Positions 38,447 to 50,215 of a stretch of 64,000 nt of DNA are shown one piece after another. Made by a program: the position numbers and the translations under genes. The notes below the pieces were generated by a model, which did no database searches, was not told the origin of the DNA, and was given only the letters and a program-made list of their open reading frames with translations. Each line of letters opens with the position of its first letter. The first letter of the stretch is position 1. This stretch comes from Ctena decussata (taxonomy: Eukaryota; Mollusca; Bivalvia; Lucinida; Lucinidae): positions 5,488,803 to 5,552,802 of the forward strand of contig OZ022515.1 of the NCBI GenBank assembly GCA_963989385.1, given 5' to 3'.

Positions 38447-38658
38447 TCATAAAAGAATTTGCTTCCTCGGAGGGAGAAAATTGTTTCTTATAAGACTATC
38501 ATCCCTATCAATGGAATAGAGTGGAGGAGAGTCTCCCTGCCTGTCCATTTCACTCCTCCATTCAGTGAAATGGACACGCATAGAGACTCTCCTCCATAGG
38601 AATGCTAGTCTTAAAAGAAACAATTTTCTCCCTCAGAGGAAGCAAATTCTTTTATGTA
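38447..38658. mobile_element. Fold-back (palindromic) element
   Basis: 'aaaagaatttgcttcctcgg' on the left and 'ctcagaggaagcaaattctt' on the right are the tips of two arms of about 100 bp that pair almost throughout. The centre is itself a hairpin: 'tgtccatttcact' at 38542 against 'agtgaaatggaca' at 38564. There are no coding features. It lies in the 28-kb intron. Confidence 0.85.
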
Positions 38659-38942
38659 AGATCACCATTCAAGGCTCATAGAGCACATTGTAGATTCCAC
38701 TCCAAATTACTCCATGTTTTAAACTATGCCCTGATTATTAAAGGGAATTCTCTGTAACCTCCAATTCCCGGTTGACCGATTTCGTCAATGTCATATATAA
38801 AGATAGATAAGATTACGAAAAAACTTTCTTCCTTCCTATATATACTGCTACAGCATTATGTGCAGGTGTACTTTTGTGCACTCCAGTGTTGCACGAAGAA
38901 AGCCTACATATAGCCATGTAGCTATATACATGTAGTAGGGAT

Positions 38943-39152
38943 GTGCGGGGGTAACGTCGATATGAGAATTGAAATATGATGGTAGTAGGGATGTTTAACC
39001 TTCATAGGAGGCCTCCAGTTAACGTACCAATCCGAAGGACGGCATAGGTGCGGGGGTAACGTCGATATGAGAATTGAAATATGATGGTAGTAGGGATGTT
39101 TAACCTGCATAGGGGGGCTCCAGTTAACGTACCGATCCGAAGGACGGCATAC
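38943..39152. repeat. 105-bp tandem duplication
   Basis: The unit starting 'gtgcgggggtaacgtcgata' occurs at 38943 and 39048, ending each time in 'ccgaaggacggcata', with only a few substitutions. Confidence 0.92.
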
Positions 39153-39254
39153 TTATGACTTGCGAGTTTACGTCCGTTTCAACAGTAATCCAGTTATATC
39201 AGGACAATGCGACGGTGATAATGAAAGGCTGTGTCAAAATGGAACCCCGTTTAC

Positions 39255-39436
39255 GATGGGAACGTTCTCGCCTCAAGCGAGGCTCGAACCCGATCTGCTA
39301 GATCAGTAGACCTGCGCTTAACCAACTGAGCTATCGGGACTCCTCGGACATAGGAAGACTTTGTCCTGGGCGGGGATCGAAGCCACGACCCTATGGCTTC
39401 ACAGACAAGTTCACTAACCACTGAGCCACCGCGCTG
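39255..39436 (-). mobile_element. Two tRNA-like heads in tandem (dimeric SINE-like)
   Basis: On the minus strand the first unit starts GCGCGGTGGCTCAGTGGTTA with a B-box-like GGCTTCGATCCCC. The second starts GTCCCGATAGCTCAGTTGGT with B box GGGTTCGAGCC. Both have good A boxes (TGGCTCAGTGG, TAGCTCAGTTGG). Neither closes a clean acceptor stem, so I read them as tRNA-derived repeat heads rather than working tRNA genes. Confidence 0.65.
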
Positions 39437-39451
39437 CAAAACATTAAGACT

Positions 39452-39641
39452 AAGCCGCGACACGAGAAAATCAACGAAGTGGTTGTGCACCCAGCGCAGA
39501 CTCAGATCAGCCTGGGCATCCGCCTAGTCTTAGCAGAGTATTTCCTAAGCGCTTAAAGGGTAGATATCGGTCTAAGCTACCTTCATGTGAACAGCAAAGA
39601 TGCCCAGGCTGATCGGAGTCAGCGCTGGGCTTACACACACG
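39452..39641. mobile_element. Bivalve-type inverted-repeat MITE, copy 3
   Basis: Left end 'agccgcgacacgagaaaatc' and 'aacgaagtggttgtgcaccc', internal 'agactcagatcagcctgggc'. The right end is truncated at 'gcgctgggct'. It directly abuts the tRNA-like dimer. Confidence 0.75.
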
Positions 39642-39929
39642 CACCCAATGCACTTGGCCACTTGCTTTACCTGTGAATCGAAACGGGAAAGAGATTTGAA
39701 GTACAATAATTGTAACTCTTATCAAACAGAGTATAGCCGCAACTGTAATTTCAGCGTCATTGCGGGTTGTTACGGTGCGAAAGGAAACTTCTTTCTGCAT
39801 TTTTTTTTCAGCAAAGGAATGCTCCTTTTGCGAAAATAAGATTTAGATTTAGAAAGGAAGGTATTTATTTTGGCTATTTTAGCCTTTATTTATCCATACA
39901 GCGTCCATTAGTCTCAAATTACCCTGACG

Positions 39930-39937
39930 GAAAGTTT

Positions 39938-39970
<33 letters not shown>

Positions 39971-39997
39971 GATACAAGAAAAAAAAAATAAATAAAA
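39930..39997 (+). repeat. Poly-A tract
   Basis: About 30 A followed by a second A-rich run and 'ataaataaaat'. It could be the tail of a retroposed sequence, but no flanking duplication was identified. Confidence 0.6.
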
Positions 39998-40179
39998 TAC
40001 TCCAACCCAAATGCTTTTATGAAATCATTTTATTTTCAGAATTTGTAAGGCGTTGGTAAGAAACGACAATTAGTTTAATTTTTCACATTTGGTTCCATTC
40101 ACATTGACCACAAAAAACGCTGCAGTTGGAAAAGTTGAATGGTATGCCTAAACGGTATTTAGTTCATTATATAGCTTTC

Positions 40180-40240
40180 CCCATGTCCGTTTGTCTGTCC
40201 GTCCGTCCTTCCCTCCATCCTCCCTTTCGTATGGTCGTCC
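40180..40240. repeat. (GTCC)n remnant of a tandem-core type element
   Basis: 'tgtctgtccgtccgtccttc' preceded by 'atagctttccccatgtccg' resembles the microsatellite end of the pearl-like elements elsewhere in the window; a core array is not evident. Confidence 0.4.
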
Positions 40241-40799
40241 GGAGCCATAACAAATTAACCACTAAACAGAATTTCGTGAAACTTAAAATAATTATATATC
40301 ACTATAACCTGCTGATGCACGTGAAGTCTCATCAAACTGGCCTCAGTAGTGCATGAGTTATTGCTCTGAATCGACTTTAAATCAATAAAACAAGCCATAA
40401 GTAAGTAACCAATTACCGAACCTTCTACACAAGTCAAAACTCTGAAAGTAGGTTTCTTGTGGCGGGGCTCAAATATTACATAATTATGCAGTAGCCACAT
40501 TTAGTAACTACACCACACTTACAGGGAAAATCACAAGGAACAGCAGGGATGATGACTTCCACTCTTAGATGGTAGGCTTGGACAGCCAACTATAGAATGC
40601 TAGATCCCCAAAAGCCAATTTTATACAAAAGAAAAAAATTGGGTTGCAGAGACATTGTTTATTTTTCAACATAATTTCTACTTCAAAAATATATATGCTG
40701 GGAACTCATGGAGTCAGTTCCAATGAGCGCTAGCAACACAATTTAGAAAATTATACATCTTCAGGACAAACTATTAGGACTTGGGGAACCAATAGGAAT

Positions 40800-41277
40800 A
40801 TTTACCCGCGGGAAAAATGCCCCATGAGAAAAAAATCCCCACGGCCTAAAATCCCCATGGGGAAAATCTCAATTTTTGTTATGTTATTATTTTACGTTTA
40901 AACTTAATACTTAAAACTAAATATACATAAGAATAACATCACACATAATTTTCAGGACAAACATTTTTGAGCAAAGACAGGAATATTCACCAAAATCTTT
41001 AGGAACCCATGGGAAATTTTACTCATGGGAAAAAATTCCCCATGAGAAAAAAAAAACATGCCCAAAAATCCCCATGGGGATAATGTCAATTTGTTTTGAT
41101 TATTATTTTTTTACTTTTAAACTTAATACAGATATATTCAAACTGAACTGTTTCATTCATTTATTAATTAACTTTAAAACTTATATTTTTTCTGAATACC
41201 ATTGAATTTTTCCCCATGGGAAAAATATTCAACATACTTTTTTTCCCCATGGGGAGATTTCCCTGCGGGAAAATTTA
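40800..41277. repeat. Extra CCCCATGGGG-rich segment next to the right arm
   Basis: Motifs 'cccgcggg', 'ccccatgagaaaaa', 'ccccatgggg' and 'ccctgcggg' recur through this segment, which directly adjoins the right arm but has no counterpart inside the left arm. Confidence 0.7.
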
Positions 41278-41838
41278 GATTTTAACAAAATAATCAGAAA
41301 TCAATCCATAACGAATTATTTAAGATAAAAAATCCATGTCAAATTTAAAATTTGACAAATTTGTGGATTTAAATTTCTTGAAAAACCCCATTGGGAATTT
41401 TGTCCAAAATTTTCCCGCGGGGACACAACCCCATGGGGAAAATATCAAGGTTTGGTTGGGTGGCTAATATTGGGTAGCAGGTTTAATATTTGTCTTTGTT
41501 GATATTCTAAGTGTAAATATTAAATAAATATTTCTTCATTACATTTACCCATGGGGAATTTTTCCCCTTGAAAAAATATGGGGAATATTCCCCATTGGGA
41601 GGGTCATAATTCCCCATGGGGATTTTTTTCCCCACGGGGTTTTAAAAAACCCATGGGGATTTTGACCTTTTTTGCTAAATAATTTTTAGACCTCTTATTA
41701 TTTTTGGACCAGAAGGTACAGGATTTACTTAGAAACCTCTATTTCATATAACACAAGTCATATGAGGTCTCTTAGTCAAGTAAAATTACAAGGTGAGTTT
41801 GCCAAAAACTGGTTTGGCAAAAATTTTCTGGTGACTGT
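41278..41838 (-). repeat. Right arm of the ~560-bp inverted repeat
   Basis: This is the reverse complement of 30683-31244 with only scattered differences (for example 'ccccattggg' for CCCCATGGGG). It ends 'ggtgactgtt', the complement of the left arm's first bases. The arms are 10 kb apart. Confidence 0.9.
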
Positions 41839-42009
41839 TAACTGAAAGACAGAGTGAGGATAAAATATATATCAAAACTATATTGGCATATCTATTTTGA
41901 TTCACTAATTATGCAATAAGATTTTATACTTGCGCATGGTTAATTCAGAGAGCATAAAGGCAATTAACAAAACAAAATACAACGAAATATCATTATCTTT
42001 AGTTTCTAT

Positions 42010-43195
42010 GCTATTCTAACCCGTACGAGGTCATTGGGACACCACATATGACTTCGAAACAGTCCCTTCCCACCTTGTCCTGTTTTCAGCTGACAAAATC
42101 CAACTTTGTCTACTCTTTAATATTGTCTTCCAACCTCTTCTTCTGTCTACCTCTTATTCCTTTTCCTTTCATGGTGCCCTGTCTTTGCTAATTCAGAAGA
42201 CCTTTAGACGTGGCCAAACCAAATAAGTTTGCGTTTCTTGACCAGCGTCAGGAGTTCATCATATACTACAATGGTTGCTTGGATCTTTCTGTGAACCTCC
42301 TCGTCGGGTATATGGTCCTCATACGTAATGTTCAGTAACCCTCGGTAGCAGCTCATCTCAAAGGTCTGCGTTCTTTTCTTTAACTCTGCCGTCAAGGTCC
42401 ACGATTCACAGGCATACAAGAATATGGAAATGACAAGAGGGCGCATAAGTTTCACCTTTGTTCCAAGAGATATGTTGCTATCTCTCCAAATTTGTTTTAG
42501 CTTGGCAAGAGCTGAAGTGGCTTTTGCAATCCTGTAGAGAACCTACTCTTTTGAGCCATCACCTGAGACAACTGCTCCAAGGTATTTGAAGCTTGTAACA
42601 GTACCCAGCTTCTGCCCTTTTACCTTGATCTCCCTCTTGATGCTATAGGCGCTGATTGTCATCAGATTGGTACTTTCAGCACTGATCTCCATCATATACC
42701 GAGTGCAGGTTTTGTCGAGACTTTCAACTGGGGCCTCTAGTTTCTGATAATCTTCAGCTAGAGCGTCTATGTCATCGGCAAACCTCAGATTGGTAATGTT
42801 TCTGAAGTCTATGCTAACCTTCCATCATGTTCTTACAAAGCATCAGACATGATCCGTTCGAGAAAAATGTTGAAGAGGGTGGGTGGCTGAAGACAGCCTT
42901 CTCTTTCTCCAATTGCTGTTCTGAACCATTCTCATGTGCTGCCATTCATCAGGACTGCTATTGTAGCCTTGTCGTACAGCTGCGGAATGATGCGAACTAG
43001 ATTTTCATTGATATTGAACTTCCACAATGTTCAATGAAGACATGGTATAGATTTTGCTGATGTTGGAGATACTTTTCACACAGGATTCTAAGGTCTAAGG
43101 TGCTCCTTCCGGCTCGGAACCCAGCCCGTTCTTCAGCGATTATCTCTTCGGCTTGTGGTTTAAACCTGTTCAAGATGACTTTCAACATGACTTTG
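42010..43195 (-). pseudogene. Non-LTR retrotransposon reverse transcriptase, decayed
   Basis: Read from 43195 downward, fragments in several frames follow the usual order: KPQAEEIIAEERAGFRAGRS (finger region), PPTLFNIFLERIMSDA, NLRFADDIDALAED with the catalytic F-A-D-D at about 42790, KYLGAVVSGDGSK, then a continuous stretch PLVISIFLYACESWTLTAEL and a C-terminal segment with KRKLIWFGHV. Stops and frameshifts separate these pieces and the N-terminal endonuclease is missing. It matches the endonuclease/RT class common in invertebrate genomes. Inactive. Confidence 0.85.
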
Positions 43196-43199
43196 CTTT

Positions 43200-45500
43200 A
43201 AGGTTAGTCTATTTTTTTATTTAATTTTTATTTTTATTTTTTCATTTTTTGGCATAAAGCAAGAAATAGATATCAACAACACCAGTCTTAAAGCAGTATT
43301 TCTGCCAAAATTTCATATTTTCTCCAAACCTTTGTATAAACTTTTCTACGCAAGTAAACCCATTATAACTCAACTCTGATTTTCATTCACTTCAGGGCTC
43401 ATGTGCAAGCAGGGATGAAACTTTTGGCTTTGGTGTTAGCCTGTTTTAATTTTGGTGGACCCTGCAAAAAATCAATATACAGAGGAGCACTTGTATTGTC
43501 TATATACACCTTTCCTATAAATCGATAAAGTCGCGCACGAGTTATCTACCCAAGTAGACTGTGACGTCATATATAGGAGCATCTCATATAGTTCAGTACA
43601 ACTGCAAGCACACATAGCATGCATAAAGCAGACGTTTTGTAAATGTGAACTGCAAAAAATACATTGAAATACCAAATTAAAGTATAATTGCCCTGTTGTC
43701 ATGTGACATATTTTTTATTTATATATATTTTTTATTTATATTAGTATCATAAGGAGGATCCCGACAAGTCACTCATGATTTTCATGACCCCTTTCATCGA
43801 CGCCGTGTTTGAACACACCGGCAATACATTCACGTTTGTTCAATATAAAAGAGTTACTTTTCGTATAAACAAGTTTCGTAAATCTGAAAAGTTCTTTCCA
43901 TTTGTCCGACAGAAAATGTCAGCATTCAGATAGTAACTACGCATTATTACCGGACATATTATAGTGCTGATATTTATGATTTCGTGTGCGATACACAGAT
44001 CTAAAGGCATCAACATCCAGACAGTTTTCCGTAAGTTTGAACCCGAGGTTGAATTTATATTATTTTCCATCTCTTACTTATCTTCGATAATATTCATTTG
44101 ATCGTTTCCATTTCACGTGTTCTTAAAGCTGCCTTCGGAACATGTGTCTAGGTAATACATAATCATATAGGTGTTTGTTTATTGCGGCAATGCGCACGAT
44201 TCGGTGATTACACAAACGAATTCCATGTCAGCACACTTTCTTGTCATTTTTAGCGTGTCTGCTTTATAATCAGCTAATCGTTCGTTTTATATCTTTTGTA
44301 ATAACGGTCTTAACATCTTCCGCGATTTTCTTTCTTTTCCTTGTGTTTTGGAAGCTGTACTGGTGATGCATACTCTTTCGATTACGGTAATTGGGGCCCG
44401 AAATTTTAGTCGCAAATCTTTTAATTTTATGCCAAGTTCCCATACGCTATAATTTTCCGACGAAGAAAGAGCTAAATATAGTTAGAACAAAATAGGTATC
44501 TTAATCTTACACGTTGAATGTTAGTTTTCTATATATGGAAAACCGGCATTTATTTGGTTAACAATGAAAAACAATAGCCTACCCTATAGATGATGTCATA
44601 GGCGTTGCAAGGGACAAAACTCGAACAGACTCTGAATTATAGAAAAGGTTTATAACTCAACTTGGTTTACACACTGAATGAGCATGTTTTATCTACCTAA
44701 AAGGCAAGAAATAACTTTAACAGTTATTTTAAACAATAAATGGAATGGGTCATTTTGAACAGTTATATTGCTTTAATATGGAAGTGCAAAAGCAAGTCAT
44801 CCTACATAAATGTTCAGGACACAATGAGTTTAATACAAAGTGACAGCTGATTGGTAAAAATGTCGCAAGTGTATATCCTATGACATACTTATGTTAGAGA
44901 CCTGACGTCATACCGGAAAACTTTACTTCTACTTGTCGCACGTCAGTCTTGACGTTATTGAAAGCACTTGCTTTTGCGCAAAGTATTTAACTTCTTAAAG
45001 GGAAAATATTCATAAGCGTGGTAAACTGTCATATTGGGAACTCATTCGTCGGCTTTTCAGCTCCTTTAGCATCATTGAGTTCATTGACGGGCATCTTGAA
45101 AATGGACTTCTACTGGGGTCAGTGCTTGGCGGTGTGGGCATGTCCGGTGTCGCGCATTTCCTTGCTGGTCATATGCAGGCTCATTAAAACCGAGTCTGCT
45201 GCTTCTGGTCTAGTCTTTGCTCCCAAGGGATATTACTGTTCAGATCTTATTTTACGACGCAAATTGCGTTTTACAGCTCTACTGACGCGTTAGGAAAAAC
45301 GAAAATTTGCCACCGCAAAGCCGATAATTCACCTCCTTGCATGATCTTTGTTTTTTAATCCAATTGTACCACAAATTAAAAGATATTTAGAGAATGAGAT
45401 AAGGGGAGTGCATACAATAAAGGATGTTTGGGGTCATGCGGTGAAACTCGGCCAAATTCTTCGTTTTTATTGTATGTTTTCATTGGTAACATGTGTTGGA
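43200..45500. other. Intron 1 DNA, no gene recognised
   Basis: AT-rich. The plus frame 45018-45293 (91 codons, locally higher GC) opens near ATG but has no recognised domain; it could be a repeat-derived segment. Nothing else supported. Confidence 0.4.
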
Positions 45501-45543
45501 AACGATTAAAGCGCTAGATATGTGAAAGAATAATGTAGCTTGT

Positions 45544-46817
45544 TTCAAAATTATTGAGAATCAAATAATCAAATAATCGAAATTATTGAGAATCAAATAA
45601 TCATATCTGCATATAAAACAGTGTGACAAAACAAGGTATATTTATTGCAAGTACCAACCTTCTATTCGCATCTGCACAAAGAATTTATATTTTATCAAGT
45701 CTCCATTATCTTCCAGGCATAGGTTTATGCAGGTGGGCATGCTATCTATCAAAGAGGTTATGGTTTCGTGGGTGAAGGTGTCCCTATATCGCTCTACGTC
45801 TCTCTTCATATCTTCAATTTTTGCGAGTGCCTGTTTTACTGACTCCTTCATTGTTCCTCAAATATTTTCAATAGGATTCAGATCTGGGCTGTAGCTTGGC
45901 CAACCCAATACTCTTATCCCTTTATCATGAAACCATAGTTTTGTATACTTAGCAGTATGCTTCGGATCTTTGTCTTGTTGTAATATCCAGTCATCTCCAT
46001 AAAACACATGGACATTTGGAAGAAAATATGTTTCTAAAATATCAGTATACCGATTACTGGTCAAATTGCCTTCAAACACACACAAAGGAGTGGTCCCAAG
46101 TGATGCCACTCCACCCCACATATGAAACTTGGGACTGCATTTAGGTCTCTGGTACAAACTCGCAGAATCAGCCTTTGTCCATAACTTCACATTTTTAGTA
46201 TACACCCAAACAGAGCTCTCATCTGTAAATATAACATTACCCCAACCAAAGTTTCCCGTGCTAAACACCACTCAACTCGCCTATCCTTGTGTTCTTGTTT
46301 CAGCAAAGGGGAGGGAATTCCTTTCTTTTTCTCGAAGCCAAAATCAATCAAGTTTCTTCTTACTGTAGATTTTGATATATTACTAGACCCTCTATTGACC
46401 ATTTCATATGTTATATTTGAAATGTTACCCAACCTCACTCGGTCACCAAACTCCAATTTTCTAGGCCTCCCTGCTCGTTTCTGGTGCTCAATACCTCTGC
46501 CTTTCTCAAAATTACTCTTTACCTTGTAAACTGTAGAACCAAGAGTGTCAGTTCTTTCTGACAAATATATTAACATCAGTGATTCCTTCATTATATAGCC
46601 TAAACATCAACCTTCTCTCCTCAGCAGCCAGTATTTACCACTGTCAGAAAAAATGTCGTCTGCTAAAGAATCAAGGGTTGTTACTCTAACTGCTGCAAGT
46701 GATTTTAGTAAAGGGGAGTTGCCTGCCTTAGACCATAATAACTTTTTGAGTATTGAGTCAAAAATGACTAAACTACAGCTGCTGAAACTAATCTTTAAAA
46801 TTCTCAATAATTTTGAA
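45544..46817 (-). mobile_element. Tc1/mariner-like DNA transposon with terminal repeats
   Basis: Perfect 18-bp inverted ends TTCAAAATTATTGAGAAT lie at 45544-45561 and, complemented, at 46800-46817, enclosing 1.27 kb with a transposase on the minus strand. The left end contains an additional direct copy of the end motif at about 45581. The exact target duplication is not obvious. It lies in the 28-kb intron in the same orientation as the host gene. Confidence 0.88.
45642..46807 (-). pseudogene. Tc1/mariner-family transposase, one frameshift and one stop
   Basis: The order from 46807 down is: an N-terminal segment of ~65 residues (unrecognised), a helix-turn-helix region with RAGRPRKLEFGDRV, a second DNA-binding part STVRRNLIDFGF, then the catalytic core: VIFTDESSVWVY (first Asp), LQQDKDPKHTAKY (second Asp) and YSPDLNPIENI (Glu or Asp position), the usual DD-about-34 arrangement. 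The second and third parts are in different frames, joined by a frameshift near 46258. A further shift or stop separates the N-terminal piece near 46605. After NPIENI the expected Trp codon is TGA at about 45855; the frame then continues for 70 residues. Only a few changes from intact, so a fairly young copy. Confidence 0.88.
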
Positions 46818-46829
46818 CCAAACTATATT

Positions 46830-48590
46830 TAACAATTTCCTCGAAAGATCTATAAGATTCTGCGAAAGGTGAAATTTGTTTGGTTTACTTACAACGTCAC
46901 ATTTACTTTTGGGGAATATTCGAGAATAAGGGGCCAAATATATAAGAATTAAGTACTGAAAAAAATAATGTGTTGTGAACTTTTCACGTGCTAATGAAAT
47001 TGTGATAAATTAAAGCATTGAGTGTATGTTATTCATGTTTATGCCCTCCCTTCTCGAAATGATAATAAAACTTTGAAAATCTTGATTGAACATCCCCAAA
47101 TATTTCTGTTACGGACACGCCTGTATTCGTTCACCTAAATCTTATTTCAAACCAAAGTGATATTTGGCGGGAAAACGTGGTGTAATTGTGAATTGGCACG
47201 ATGTCATACACTTAACCAGGATTGAAGTTTGAAGAGAGAACTAGTATAGGTGAACTAAAAGCCAAACTTGGTATAGCTGCTGATCAAGAGCATGTATCAT
47301 TTAGAATCAACCTGAAGTGTATACTGTACTACCTTCTGTGCTATTATAGGACTTGCCTAATTACCATTGTGACGTGATTTGAAGGTCCCTGTATGATAAG
47401 ATGATTGTGGCCTACTCTCTATTTCAAAGGCCACGGCCAATAAAACAAATCCATGAATTAAGGAGAAGAAACGGACACAAAGTCAGCCGATATAGTCATA
47501 TCAGCGGTAATATCCCTATGTAGAATTAATGCAAAAAGAATAGAAAGGTAACTTTCTCCGATCAAGCACAACATTGACGTAGGAGCAGGGGATGGTTGGT
47601 GGGACAGCAGCCAAACTCCCTCCTTAAAACATTGTTTGAAAGGGTAGGGGCCAACAGACCTCTTGACCCCCGTCTCTAGGTCTCCCCCTATTGATCAAAA
47701 TAAAACTTTCCATTGTGCTTCTTTATAATCATGAGAAAACCTAGTCAGATGAAACTGATAATGCTGTCAGAAAATACCCAGAATGGTTGACATAGCATTT
47801 AGGAATTCAGTACCCTGATTAACTGCCCACTAGCGGAAGGAACATTTAAAAATAAGAGTACGTCTATATACCAATTAATTTAAAGATAAAGTGTCCAAAT
47901 GTACCATTCTTCCTGAACAAGTGTATCCAAACGGTGGCCGAATTTTCCCGCAAGCGCATTCATCATAAGGGCAAGTGACTCTAAAAGATAGTTGCGTCAC
48001 TTTAACCTGAAAACGAACGGTAACCCTGCTTTACTCGTATTTTCACAAATGGTAATGCATGGCGCTACCGTTTGCAATTGGAAACAAAAGGCGGAAACCA
48101 GCCAAAATATTACTACTGTTCTCTACAGAGGGATCACTTTGATATGGAAAATATATATATTTTGTTTTCAATTCTGGTATAGGTTTTTACCAGATGCAAT
48201 ACAAACCCAGAGGAATGCAAATTAATTTCTTTAAAATAAATACTTAACATTGGAGCGAAAACCCTCGGAAAGCGGTTATTGTATTTATAACGGTGAATCC
48301 TTCCACATAAAAAATAGGCCCTGAAATGGCGAACATGGTTCTTGACGAAATTTCCCATTATTTTCAAATGCATTGACTATATTAAAATGATTCAACACAT
48401 AAAATTGCTTTGCTGTCTAGTATTGAACAGGCTTTGTCAACAACATTCTGGGCCAAAATTGCTCGAAATGCTGAAATATTCTTCGTCAAAGTACAATATT
48501 CTATCTTGATTCTACCGAAAACCTGAATCAATATAAAACATTATTTACAGAAAGTTGGGACTTTCTCCAATGCGCACACCCATGCCATCG
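46830..48590. other. Intron 1 DNA, no gene recognised
   Basis: No coding or repeat structure identified. Frames at 47992-48373 lack protein-like features. Confidence 0.45.
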
Positions 48591-48597
48591 AAAACAT

Positions 48598-50215
48598 TAT
48601 TATACCCCCCCTCGCAAACTATGTTTGTGGGGGTATACTGTTTTGACGTTGTCCTTCCGTCCGTCGTTCCGTCCTTCCGTCCGTCCGTCCGCAACGCATT
48701 AAATTTGCTCCGATTTGTTTCAAATTTTGTCAATGGATGCAGCATAAGAAAATAGTGGATACGTATTTTTCAATTTTTCCTGGAAGGTTTTTATTGCGGA
48801 GTTATGCCCCTTTTTTCGTGAAATAAGTTTCTTATCGCAATTCCTCCTAGATGATTTGACAGATTTTCTTGAAATTAAGTATGTGAACAGATATTGGTAT
48901 GAAGATGTGCATTAAGGTTTTGTTTTTAAATTCTGTCCCTTTTTGCCTGAGTTATGCACCTTTTTGATATTGTTTGCCCTATTTTATAGGGTATTTGCAT
49001 TAAATTTGCTCCAATTTGTTCCAAATTTTGTCCATGGATGCAACATAAGAAAATAGTGGATATGTACATTTCAATTTTTCCTGGAAGGTTTATATTGTGG
49101 AGTTATGCCCCTTTGTATTTTTCGTGAAATAAGTTTCTTATCGCAACTCCTCCTAGATGGTTTGACGGATTTTCTTGAAATTAAGTATGTGAACAAATAT
49201 TGGTATGTAGATGTGCATTAGGGTTTTGATGTTAAATTCTGCCCCTTTTTGTCTGAGTTATGCCCCTTTTTTATATTTTTTGCCCTATTTTATAGGGTAT
49301 TTGCATTAAATTTGCTCCAATTTGTTTCAAATTTTGTCCATGGATGCAGCATAAGAAAATAGTGGATACGTATTTTCAATTTTTCCTGGAAAGTTTTTAT
49401 TGCGGAGTTATGCCCCTTTGTACTTTTCGTGAAATGTTTGTTATCGCAACTCCTCCTAGATGGTTTGACGGATTTTCTTCAAATTAAGTATGTGAACAGA
49501 TATTGGTATGAAGATGTGCATTAGGGGTTTGATGTTAAATTCTGCCCCTTTTTGTCTGAGTTAAGCCCCTTTTTATATTTTTGCCCTTTTTTATAGGTTT
49601 TTTTTTCTTTTTTGCTTCCATTTTATTCAAATAGTATTACTAGATTCCGCATATGGAAAGAGCTGATACATATTGTTCAGTTTTTTTCCGGAAAGGTTTT
49701 CCTGCTGAATTATGTCCCTTTGTAGTTTTCGTAAGAAAAGTTTGTTATCGCAACAACTCCAAGACCATTTGATTGGTTTTTCTTGAAATTAAGTATGCGA
49801 ACACATATTGGTATGAAGATGTGCATTAACCCTTTATGCATGAATTATGCCCCTTTTTATATGTTTTGCCCTATTTCGAAGTTTTTTATGCCATTTTCAC
49901 TTCCATTTTATTCAGATTTGGTGCACAGATACAGTAGAAGAAAGAGTTGGCACAACTTGCTCTGTTTTTCTCAAAAGGGTTTCCAGCTTTGTTGTGCCCC
50001 TTTGTAGTCTTGGAAAACAGAGTTTGTTGTCGCTACTTCTCCTAAACCGTTTGACTGATATTAAATATGTGAACAGATATTGGTATATAGATATGCACTT
50101 GTAGTTGTCATAACATGTATGCTGTGTAAATGTAATACTTAAATGACAAAGCTGCATGCCTAACTGTTAAACGCGGGGGTATTTAGTAAGCCATGCCTAC
50201 TGCCACCTCTAGTTA
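48598..50215. mobile_element. Tandem-core element, ~305-bp units, hairpin end on the left
   Basis: The left end is a hairpin ATACCCCC..GTTTGTGGGGGTAT at 48602-48637, then (TCCG)n at 48653-48690, then about five units of roughly 305 bp with 'gcattaaatttgctccaatt' (48696, 48999, 49306) and 'gaagatgtgcattagggttt'. The last two units are diverged. The right end includes 'gcgggggtatttagtaagcc'. It has the same layout as the other pearl-like elements, in inverse orientation. Confidence 0.8.

Noticed and set aside
39270..39345. Possible functional tRNA gene on the minus strand
   Set aside because: A and B boxes are good but the acceptor stem does not close and a second tRNA-like head lies next to it, so a SINE is more likely.
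30683..41838. Polinton/Maverick-type element suggested by long inverted repeats
   Set aside because: No polymerase B, integrase or capsid-like frames lie between the arms; only SINEs, MITEs and tandem elements.
45018..45293. 91-codon plus frame with higher local GC
   Set aside because: No recognised domain, no clear splice or promoter context; left unassigned rather than called a gene.
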